DNA of 64,000 nucleotides from Muraenolepis orangiensis (lineage: Eukaryota > Chordata > Actinopteri > Gadiformes > Muraenolepididae), in NCBI GenBank assembly GCA_027704905.1, contig CM051005.1, forward strand, positions 23,859,203 through 23,923,202. The letters run 5' to 3'. The notes beneath the pieces were generated by a model that was not told the origin of the DNA, searched no databases, and saw nothing but the letters and a program-made list of their open reading frames with translations. Position 1 is the stretch's first letter; each line of letters starts with the position of its first letter. The position numbers and the translations under genes were made by a program. Below are positions 12,887 through 21,757 of this stretch, piece after piece.

Positions 12887-14922
12887 GAACCCCCCCCCCC
12901 CCCCCCCCCTTAAGGGATGGCTCCTGACATCCCCAAAATAACAACACAAACTAAACAGTGTCGGGTGGGTGGTGGGGGCCTGGAGGAAGGTCAATATTTG
13001 TCAGAGACGCTTCCTGGGGGTTCTCGCTCTCTGAGGAAGGCCCCTCCCCATCCTCATTGGAGGAGTCCGATACCCAGAGGAAAGAAATCGTTGACCTGGA
13101 TGGCTGGTCGGGGCGGCATTGATGGAAACGCCTGATGAGGTCCCTGTCCAGAATATACCGAGCAGTAACCCACAATTTGTCCTCCGGGCCATACCCCCTC
13201 CAATCGACCAGGTACTGGAGGCCCCTCCCACGACAACGGGAACGCAGTAGGCGGCGGACGGAGTAAACCGGGCCGCAATCGATGACTCTGGGTGGCGGTG
13301 GAGGTGGAGCAGCATGGACCAGCGGACTCATCCTAGCCTGCTTGATCCTGGAGACATGGAAGGTCGGGTGAATCCGCATGGACTGGGGCAGTTTAAGCCT
13401 AACCGGGTTGACTTCGGGACTTCGAAGGGGCCAATAAATCTTGGCGCCAACTGGTTGGACTCCACCCGCAATAGTATGTCCCGAGTGGACAGCCATACCT
13501 TCTGGCCCGCCTGGTAGGTTGGGCCCTTGGAGCAACAGCGGTTGGCAGTTGAGGCGTACCGGTTGGCCGAGCGGAGCTCTGGCTTGGGTCCAGGGCTGAT
13601 GGCAGCAATGGATGAAGGCCTGGACAGTGGGCAAGAGACCTCCTTCTCCAGGGCAGGGAATAGTGGTGGCTGGAATCGGTAGGCACACTGGAAGGGGGAT
13701 AGTCCAGTGGCCAAGCTGACCAGAGTGTTGTGGGCATACTCCACCCACAGAAGTTGTTTTGACCAGGAGGAGGGGTGCTTGGCCACTGTGCACCGCAGCA
13801 CCGTCTCCATCTCCTAGTTCTTCTACTCTGTCTGCCCATTAGACTGGCTGATGGTGGCCCAAATCAGCGAGCAGAACTCCCTCCCAAAACACCGACGTGA
13901 ACTGGGGCCCCCGGTCGGAGACCACGTCGGTGGTGAGACCAAGCAACCGGAAGACATGACTCAGGACCAGTTCTGCCGTCTCCTTGGCTGAGGGGAGTTT
14001 GGGCAGGGGAATATAGTGGGCCATCTTGCTGAACCGATCCACCACCGTCAGGATGGCGGTGTGTTCATTGGACAGTGGCAGACCGGTAATGAAGTCCAGG
14101 GAGATGTGGGACCAGGGACGATGGGGCACAGGAAAAGGTTGCAGGAGACCAACAGGAGCCTGATAAGAGAGCTTGTGCTGGTTGCAAACCGGACAGGCGT
14201 TGACAAACTCCCGAGTGTCCTCCTCCAGGGTGGTCCACCAGAACCTCTGCTGTAGGACCCCCTTGGTGCGTTGAATCCCGTGGTGGCATGAGAGCCGGGA
14301 GTTGTGGGCCCAAATGAGGATGTCAGACCTCAAAGACTGGGGTAGGGCAGGTGCTTGGACTGGGCTGACCCACCAGGGCGGCCTTGACCCTCTCTATCTC
14401 CCAGACAAGGGGGGGGGGGCCATCAATCGCGGAGCAGGGATAATGGTGTCAGGACCCTTGGTGGACTCTCCCTCCTCCACAAACTGGCGTGAAAGGGCGG
14501 CAGCCTTGACGTTGACTGGAACCGGGACGGTAGGAGAGGGAGAAGTTGAACCTCGTGAAGAGGGACCACCTGGCCGCTGTGACAGGATGGCTCCTACCCC
14601 ACGTCGGAGGCAACCACCTCCACCACAAACTGTCTCTCAGGGTCCGGGACTTGGAGGATGGAAGCGGAGGTAAACCGGGCCTTGAGTCCCTGGAAGGCCT
14701 CCTCAGCCAAGGAGGACCACAGGAACGAAACCTTGGTGAGGTGAGGGCTGCCGCGGATGAACCTCTGATAAAAGTTGGAGAAACCAAGGAAGCGTTGCAG
14801 CTGCTTGCGGGACTTAGGAGCAGGCCAGGATGTAACCGCGGAAACCTTGGTGGGGTCCATCTGCATGCTCTCCTGTCCCACAATATACCCCAGGAAAGAG
14901 ACGGAGGAGGTATGGAACTCAC
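12887..14922 (-). mobile_element. Ty3/gypsy element copy A: pol remnant (RT end, integrase, chromodomain)
   Basis: Minus-strand coding in several frames. In element order: end of reverse transcriptase with the 'SFLGYIVGQ' block and the connection domain (about 14926-14594); integrase with the HHCC zinc finger intact (H..H, CPVCNQHK) and the DDE core (FITGLPLSNEHTAILTVVDRFSKMAHY, SDRGPQFTS) at about 14333-13840; the rest of integrase at 13810-13330; and a chromodomain (LQYLVDWRGYGPED) at about 13250-13150. Compared with copy B (21370-25689) the RNase H segment is missing near 14590-14540, so the remnant joins RT directly to the tail of RNase H. Stops and frameshifts separate the pieces, and the element is dead. 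Gag, protease and the 5' part of RT are missing at the 14922 junction. Confidence 0.85.
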
Positions 14923-15319
14923 ACACTCATACTTTGCCAGATTGCCCAGATGACACAGACTCTCCAGCGTACCCGGACTGATTCCCGTTCCTGTCCCTGC
15001 ATGGTTCCTGATCTGCTGCCTGTCCCCGTCTACGCCTCTGCCTGTCCCTGCCAGTTGGTCTGCCCGCCCTGCCTGGTTCCCGATCTACCGCCTGTCCCTG
15101 ACTACGCCTTTGCCTGTTCCCTGCCTGGTTCCCAATCCACCGCCTGTCCCTGACTATGCATCTGCCTGGTTCGTCTACCCAGCCCCGGTTCTGATCCCCT
15201 GCCTGTCCCTGACAACGTCTCTGCCCGTCCCTGTCTGTGTGATATTTATCGCAATAAATACCACTATCTGCCTTTGGTGTCCGTGTGCAGCATTTGGGTC
15301 CAAACCTAACCCGTGACAC
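14923..15319 (+). mobile_element. Partial gypsy LTR in inverted orientation
   Basis: This is the same LTR family as 12397-12886 but on the plus strand. It starts within the LTR at ACACTCATACTTTG, passes through the ACCGCCTGTCCCTGACTACG sub-repeats, an AATAAA signal near 15256, and ends with CCGTGACA. It sits inside copy A, between the gag start and the RT remnant. Confidence 0.75.
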
Positions 15320-15458
15320 CTACTGCCCACTCTAGTGCCGCGACCGACTGAGTTAACGTCGACAGGTGTCCGCTGTGATGAGCGAGGGCGTCCTCAGCCC
15401 TCTCAAGGCAATCCTGTGGTATGGTGATGTGCACTGGATCCATTGTGGCCAGATGTTC
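15320..15458 (-). mobile_element. Gypsy copy A: leader and start of gag
   Basis: Directly inside the 5' LTR on the minus strand. A short leader precedes ATGGATCCAGTGC..., whose translation starts MDPVHITIPQDCLERAED and is open to the junction at about 15320, where the inverted LTR piece begins. The first gag residues therefore survive and the rest of gag is gone. Confidence 0.6.
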
Positions 15459-16181
15459 TGTCACAGATTAAGTTAGGACCCAAATGCAGCACATGGGACA
15501 CCAAGGACAGTTTGTGATCCATCCATCCATCCATCCATCCATCCATCCATCTTCTCCCGCTTATCCGTAATCAGGTCGCGGAGGTAGCAGCTTCAGCAGG
15601 GGACTCCAAAAGTTTGTGATATTTATTGTAAAAATCCACACAGACAGGGGCAGGCAGAGATGTAGTCGAGGTCGAGCAGGTGATCCGGAACCAGGCAGGG
15701 TAGACGAACCAGGCGGGGACAGGCAGAGGCGTAGTCAGGGACGTAGTCGAAGTTGAGCAGGTGATCAGGAACTGGGCAGGGTAGACGAACCAGGCGGGGA
15801 CAGGCAGAGGCGTAGTCAGGGACAGGCAGTAGATCGGGAGCCAGGCAGGGCAGACGAACCAGGCAGGGACAGGCAGAGGCGTAGTCAGGGACAGGCAGTA
15901 GATCTGCAACCAGGCAGGGACAGGCAGAGGCATAGTCAGGGACAGGCAGTGGATCGGGACACAGGCGAGACGGGCAGGTCCGGGGCAGACAGGGTCGGCA
16001 ATGGGAATAAGTCTGGGTAAACGCTGGAGTCTGAATCATCGGGAACAATCTGGCAAAGTATGAGTGTGCGGGGGTAGGCTTAAATAGGAACATTGATTAT
16101 AAAGTACTGCAGGTGTGGGTGAGAAGTAATGAGGGTTGATGCTGCCCTCTGGTGGAGGCCGGGTGAATAATAATTGTGACA
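15459..16181 (-). mobile_element. 5' LTR of gypsy copy A, enlarged by a short insertion
   Basis: Runs from CTGTGACA (plus strand TGTCACAG at 15459) to TGTCACAATT on the minus strand, with the same ends as the 3' LTR. It is longer than the 3' LTR because it carries a 92-bp repeat insertion (15519-15610) and more copies of the internal GC-rich sub-repeat. Confidence 0.75.
15519..15610 (+). mobile_element. 92-bp short interspersed repeat with perfect 10-bp target duplication
   Basis: Begins with (CCAT)n, then CTTCTCCCGCTTATCCGTAA and GGTCGCGGAGGTAGCAGC, and ends ...GGGGACTCCAAA. It is flanked by AGTTTGTGAT at 15509-15518 and again at 15611-15620. It is a truncated member of a repeat common in fish; a longer copy begins at about 63905. 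Confidence 0.8.
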
Positions 16182-16189
16182 GATGGTGC

Positions 16190-16960
16190 TACTGGCCAAA
16201 CCTGAGACAGGATGTCAAATGGTAGTGTCAAGAGTGAGAAGTGCATGGTGGCCAAAGCAATACAGTCGAGCAGGCCTTCCCTAGAAGTTTTCTAGTAAGC
16301 CATGGGGATAGACTTTACTGTCACCTGCCACAAGTGCTCTTTGCCTACAAAACCACAATAAACTACTCAACCGGTAATTCCCCTTTCAAGCTCATGTTTG
16401 GCCCCAAACCTCGCCTACCAGTCGACGGACTACTGGGGACTTTAGATGAGTCCGAGAACCCCAGGTGCATCTTCATCTTCTCTGTAAATGACATGCAAAA
16501 AGACATCCGGAGGGGGCAATTACTAAGAGAGCCCTTCAGCAGCTAGAAGATTATACTGCTCTCCTTTCTCCTGACACTTGTGTACCATAGCAACCATGTC
16601 AAAGGCCAAAATAAGATCCAGGATGTGTGGTATTCCACCAAGTATCTGAAGATTTCTGGATGTGTAGGCCATCCGCCCCCTGGACGAGGAGGGACCCGAG
16701 AAGTAAGTGCTGCCCCCACCCAACAAGGAGGTGGAGAGGATGATGATTAGGCAAGTTTGATTGTGGCCATGCCTTCTTACTCCCATGAGCCTGAGACCCC
16801 ACCTCTCACTCAAATGGCCCAGAGAGTTCCATTCCAGAAGACGCCAGTCTTGGCAGTTAGGCCCACAGTGTCTCGAGATCCGCTGCAGGCCTGCCAACCT
16901 GGGCAAACTGAAAGACAGCAGATCTATCCAGCATCTGTGAGCTGGTCAAGTGTCCCTTTA
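16190..16960 (+). mobile_element. C-terminal integrase remnant of a second gypsy family
   Basis: The frame at 16241-16546 encodes LPQVLFAYKTTINYSTGNSPFKLMFGPKPRLPVD, the conserved block after the integrase catalytic core (YN.T...TG.SPF.L.FG...RLP). It continues in broken frames to about 16900 with sequence like the integrase tail (IQDVWYSTKY). The family differs from copies A and B. No LTR could be assigned. Confidence 0.65.
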
Positions 16961-16965
16961 TGGCC

Positions 16966-17623
16966 CTGTCACACCTTAACATCTTCAAAATACGCTGAAC
17001 TATCAAACTATCAAAAAAGTTTTATACATAACGTATTAGTAATTTATATAGAACGTTTCGATAACTTATACCAACGAATGCTTAGCGTGTTGCCGGCGTT
17101 CACAACTTATGCCCAACGATAGTCTAACTTATGATAGCGCGTGGCAGCGTATCGCCGACGATCACGTGTCGTAGCCTATAAAAAAGCTGCCGCTCGATAA
17201 CCACACTAGACATTGCAGTATCAACATCACCGTTGCAGTTTCAACATCACCGTATCAATATCACCGTCATGCCGAAGAAAATGCTGCCAAGACGTCTCCT
17301 GGCCGTGGGCGTGGGAGCTAGACATTATATCGAAGTGTTTCGACTTCTGAGTAACTTACAAGTAACGTGTGTGAACGTGTGTCAACAATCGTATAACTTA
17401 CCTACAACTTATGGCCCGCGTATGCCAGTGTATGAGCCATTAGTCAAAAATTGTGCATGCACAAAATTTCTCAACAACCTCGCCATACTACGACGTATAC
17501 CAGTGTGCTTCAGCGTGCTCTTAACTTATACAAAACTTACCCAGAACTTATTCTACGTATGCCAGCGTTTTAGAGAAATGTTGATACGTCGCATACGCTG
17601 GCTAAATCGTCAAGGTGTGACAG
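16966..17623. mobile_element. Block with 12-bp perfect inverted ends, candidate DNA element
   Basis: CTGTCACACCTT at 16966-16977 is matched by AAGGTGTGACAG at 17612-17623, and the similarity continues weakly inward (AACATCTT versus GACGATTT, then ATACGCTG versus GCGTATGC). Inside, composition changes abruptly: many CpG and CGTAT words and frequent AACTTA/AACTTAT. No clean target duplication is visible, and AACTTA-rich sequence continues a little beyond 17623. I do not recognise the family. Confidence 0.4.
17163..17186 (+). promoter_or_regulatory. E-box and TATA box within the 16966-17623 block
   Basis: CACGTG at 17163-17168 and TATAAAAAAG at 17177-17186, about 90 bp upstream of an ATG at 17269. 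Between them are three copies of a ~15-bp repeat (TCAACATCACCG type, 17219-17268). The spacing fits a core promoter with a short 5' UTR. Confidence 0.4.
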
Positions 17624-17715
17624 TGTATCACCACAACTTAGTGACTTACGGACGGGGTGTCCCTTGGCTCACTCTGTCCCCAGATACAGCGGGAAAAAGC
17701 AGGGAGACATGCTAA
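17269..17715 (+). CDS. Unrecognised 148-residue open frame downstream of a TATA box
   Basis: The frame opens MPKKMLPRRLLAVGVGARHY, with a basic start, and ends in ...TAGKSRETC. I recognise no domain. Cysteine pairs and the many LL/TY stretches may only reflect the repeated AACTTA and CGTATGCCAG words in the DNA. The frame extends beyond the right inverted repeat (17623), which argues against a simple one-gene transposon. The start at 17269 is preferred over an in-frame ATG at 17233 because it follows the direct repeats and is the first codon of the basic segment. It may not be a real gene. Confidence 0.2.
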   Translation: MPKKMLPRRLLAVGVGARHYIEVFRLLSNLQVTCVNVCQQSYNLPTTYGPRMPVYEPLVKNCACTKFLNNLAILRRIPVCFSVLLTYTKLTQNLFYVCQRFREMLIRRIRWLNRQGVTVYHHNLVTYGRGVPWLTLSPDTAGKSRETC

Positions 17716-18204
17716 CCCACATGCTAACTTTGTGTATGTAGTCACACAGTAGGACTTTGGGACCCAGCAGAATTTAAAGGGGGTTAGAGAGGTCCACCTA
17801 ACCAATGAGAAGCCACTCATGCTGACTTGCTATTGTTGGCTGAGATCACCTGTGCTGCAGGCAGCCATATAGTTGTTTGCTAGTAGAATATAGCTGTCCA
17901 CGACTAGAGATATTTGTCACAAACTTCAAAACAAGGTAATAGGACTCAAATGCACAACCCCAGGAGACAGAGGTAAAGTATGAGAAAAATCTCCTCAGTA
18001 TGAGGATCAATAACCAACTATCACAGAAAAACTCGGGAGCATGAATCAGGCTTGAAACCAGAGGGAAAACACTGCTACGCGGACTACTGACATCACGACA
18101 GGACAAGACAAACTGGCACAAGACAAGGGGAAACTGGAGAATTTAAACATGAGGTAACAAGGAACAGGGGGAAACAATCAGGGGCGGGGCACTGACGAGG
18201 GCAG

Positions 18205-18338
<134 letters not shown>

Positions 18339-18450
18339 GGGACAGGGAGTCAAGGGACCTGGAATGAGACACAAAAGGTGAGTACCAAAATAAAACAGGA
18401 AGTGGGAGACAAGACAAAAATGACTTAATGAAACATGAAACATGAAAGTC

Positions 18451-18490
18451 ATGTCTAGTCATGTTTCCCACATGAAACATGACTAGACAT
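18451..18490. repeat. Perfect inverted repeat, 17-bp arms, 6-base loop
   Basis: ATGTCTAGTCATGTTTC at 18451-18467 is exactly reverse-complementary to 18474-18490. Several partial copies of AAACATGA lie just upstream. Confidence 0.9.
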
Positions 18491-18500
18491 TTCTGACGAG

Positions 18501-19338
18501 ACACAACAATATTCATTTATGGAGCCCTAAGAATGGAGTTAAAAGGGAACTTTGCTGATTCTCAACTGGCATTCTATCATTTCAATGTATGTAAATTAAC
18601 ACTGTTTACCTTTTCTCCATGTTGCATACACTCTGATCTTCCCACTACTTTTGTCCTCCGGATGTCATTCGACATCAGATTTGTGCTGAGCGCAGAGACA
18701 CAGAGAGCATTAGCATCTGTAGCTGTTTTTCACACTATGTCCCTAATGCAGACAGATAGAGATAAGGTTGAAAAGTGGCAAAGTTATCCTTTAATGTCAT
18801 GTTGGCATTGTTAAACATTAGAATAAATATGTCTTGTTAGTTTTCTAACATCATGCCTTAACGTCTGGTGGGGTAAGCCCACGAGAAACTTCTAGGCAGT
18901 GAAAGAGTGAGCACAAATTAAGGCAATTTTGTACTGACAAACTTGGTTATCATCTGTCCTCACTATTTGTAATCACTATGGTTGGCCAAATACATATTTA
19001 ACACCTTTGGGGTTTTGGGCTGTGTCACGCAAAACAATAACTTTGTCTCATTGTAGTTTTGTATGTCTATGAGCTCTGACTCTCCTGTGGGTTCCCTATT
19101 GGAATATAACATGGTAATATTAAGGAACTAGACCTTGCAAGGTCAGTGCAAAACATAGTTTGGTGCATAATTCAACTTGGCCCTAGAGACTTGTTCAATA
19201 TATGATGGGTACAATATATATATATATATAATATAATAAACAACTAAGTGCATTAATTGTCCTGGTGTGTGCCAAAGCCAAATGGTGTGCTATACAGTGT
19301 GCAAAATAACTTTCCTTATTATTATTGTTGTGTTTACG

Positions 19339-19370
<32 letters not shown>

Positions 19371-19500
19371 CAGAATTAATTTCTTGTTTTTGTTTGTCTT
19401 GCCGTGTATACAGATACTATACTGTACTGTATGTCATTACCATTACCATGACTTTACTGCCATATGAGTCTGATAAATTGAACATTTTTACTTCCGCCAT
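18501..19500. other. Intergenic, simple repeats only
   Basis: AT-rich sequence with a short (TA)n near 19215-19240 and an (ATT)n run at about 19338-19372. No gene is recognised. Confidence 0.5.
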
Positions 19501-19504
19501 CAAA

Positions 19505-20150
19505 GATTACATTACATTACATTACATTACAGTTATTTAGCAGACACTTTTATCCAAAGCAACTTACAAGGGCCGTTATGTAGAGGGAGAAGAGAAGAAG
19601 ACCCAGGACCGATCCTTGTGGAACCCCAGTAGTCAGTCTGCGTGGTTCTGACACAGACCATCCCAGTGCTACCCGTCAGGTAGGATCCAAACAAGGAGAG
19701 AGCAGAGCCCGAGACACCGTTTCTGTCAAGTGACCCGCCTTGTAACCAGATTGGTGGGGATCCAAGAGGCAGTTCTGGTGGAGGTACAAGGACAATTGGT
19801 TAAAGACAGCACGTTCAAGAGTTTTGGATAAGAAGGGCAAAAGGGATACCGGTCTGTAGTTATTGAGTTCAGAGGGGTCGAGTGTTGGTTTCTTCAGGAG
19901 GAGGGTGACTCTGGCAGTCTTGAAAGCAGCGGGAAAGCATCCAGAGTTCACTGGATGCAGAGAGCATGTGGTAGGGCGGCTGGATGTGTTGAGGTGAAGA
20001 ACATTGTCTGTGGAGAGGGGAGAGAAACGGGTAAGGGAGGGATGTGGGAGGGTGGGGGGAAGACATGGGTGGTTGATGCGGGCATCAGCCAGGGGGTCAG
20101 GGAAGGAGGATCAGATATTGTTTACCTTCTTGTCAAAGAAGTTGGGAGAA
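19505..20150 (-). mobile_element. L2/Maui-like LINE fragment
   Basis: The minus strand matches the full copy at 53280-55925. It includes NCLLDPHQSGYKAGHLTETVS from the RT core and the segment around ELNNYRPVSLLPFLSKTLERAVFNQL. It has an internal deletion and ends in the L2 3' tail (TTTATCCAAAGCAACTTA on the plus strand) followed by a (TTACA)n target-side microsatellite at 19508-19532. Stops make it inactive. Confidence 0.8.
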
Positions 20151-20179
20151 AGTTATGTTATGTTAGATAACTCCAAAAG

Positions 20180-20990
20180 TTATTGTTACAACCCCACATT
20201 ACAGTTGATTACGGGGGCTCTGACACCAGAAGTATGTGGCAAGGTCCGAGGGTCCTCTCCAACTACAAGGGGAACTTAGGGGCAGTCACCAACAATGACC
20301 CTAACCTACCAGACAAGCTGAACACTTTTTACGAGTCCGAGGTCCGCAGAACCTTCAGGAGGGTAAAGGCAGGGAAGGCAGCCGGCCCAGACTGAGTTCC
20401 ATCCCGCGTCCTCAAGACCTGCGCTGACCAGCTGGCTCCTGTGTTCACCAACATCTACAATGCATCACTGCATGCAACAGTCTGTCGCCCCAGCGTGCTT
20501 CAAAACGACAACCATTGTGCCATTACCCAAAAATACCAAGGTAACAAGCCTCAATGATTATTGTCCAGTGGCTTTAACACCCATAGCCATGAAGTGCCTG
20601 GAGAAACTTGTAATGTTGCATATTAACTTTTCCATCTCTGAGTCCCTAGACCCACTCCAGTTTGCATAAGGACCAAACGCCATTTCCCTGGCACTACGCA
20701 TGGCCCTGGAGCACCTAGACAGGAGGGACACCTAAGTCAGACTGCTGTTCATTGACTACAGCTCGGCGTTCAACACCATCGTTCCCTCCAAGCTAGTAGG
20801 ACCTGAATCTGAGGGACCGAGGTCTGGGCCCCCCATCTGTAACTTGATTATGGACTTCCTGACGGGCAGACCTCAAGTGGGGAATTGGGAACAACATCTT
20901 ATCCTCTCTGGTCCTCAATATCGGAGTGCCCCAAGGCTGCTGCCTCAGTCCCCGGCTGTACTCGCTGTACCCGCAGTAAACATCTCAAAA
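20180..20990 (+). mobile_element. Rex1/CR1-like LINE fragment (RT N-terminal half)
   Basis: Encodes, in shifting frames, EVRRTFRRVKAGKAAGPD, RVLKTCADQLAPVFTNIY, FKTTTIVPLPKNTKVTSLND and a YSSAFNTIVPSK-like block: the fingers and palm start of a Jockey-superfamily reverse transcriptase. It is interrupted by stops (for example TGA after AAGPD) and ends in an A-rich tract at about 21000-21062. The same family occurs on the minus strand at 56150-57840. Confidence 0.8.
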
Positions 20991-21199
20991 AACAATACCA
21001 TAAAAATAATATATACAATAAAAATAAAAATGAACAAAAAAACAAAAAAACAAAAAAAAAATCTGTTGAATGTGCAAAAAGATTGAAAAGCATTTAAAGT
21101 CCAGTAGTGAGCATCATGAATACAGTGCAGTACAGTGCGGTAGCTGCAATGAGTCCAGAAAGTCCAGCAAAGTATTTAAGTGTAATTTTAATGACAATG

Positions 21200-21369
21200 T
21201 TATGAAAGGGAAAGTGGCACACTGCCTGAGGAGACCGGCCTGCTGAGCATCTCGGAGGCGGATGTGCGCCGCACCTTCAAGCGGCTGAACATCCATAAGG
21301 CGGCAGGCCCCGACGACATCCCGGGCCGCGTCCTCAGAGCATGCGCAGACCAGTTGGCAGGAGTCTTTG
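21200..21369 (+). mobile_element. Left half of a Rex1-like LINE split by a gypsy insertion
   Basis: Encodes EADVRRTFKRLNIHKAAGPDD and VLRACADQLAGVF, then stops where the gypsy LTR begins (TGTCAC at 21370). The next residues expected of this LINE (a DVF.LSLSQAVVP block) appear after the gypsy at about 25705, so both halves belong to one copy. Confidence 0.8.
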
Positions 21370-21757
21370 TGTCACAATGGCTATTCACCCTGCCTCCACT
21401 AGGGGGCAGCGTCAACCTGCATTTACATTTCCCCCACACCTGCAGCGCATGATAATCAACCTGTCCTGATGACACAGACTCTCCAGCGTACCCGGACTGA
21501 TTCCTGTTGCCGACTCTGCATGCCCTGGTCCTGCCCGCCCTGCCTGGTTCCTGATCTACCGCCCGTCCCTGACTACGTTTCTGCCTGCCCCTGCCTGGTT
21601 CCTGATCTACCGCCCGTCCCTGACTACGCTTCTGCCTGCCCCTGCCTGATTCCTGATCTACCGCCCGTCCCTGACTACGCTTCTGCCTGCCCCTGCCTGG
21701 TTCGTCTACCCTGCCCCGGTTCTGATCACCTGCCTGTCCCTGACTACGTCTCTGCCT
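21370..21757 (+). mobile_element. 5' LTR of gypsy copy B, truncated at its 3' end
   Basis: Begins TGTCACAATGGCTATTCACC, as in the copy A LTRs. It contains three tandem copies of a 51-bp unit (CCTGGTTCCTGATCTACCGC...) at about 21543-21700. It ends abruptly near 21757 at CTCTGCCTT and joins gag sequence, so the LTR end, primer-binding site and gag start are deleted. Confidence 0.75.
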
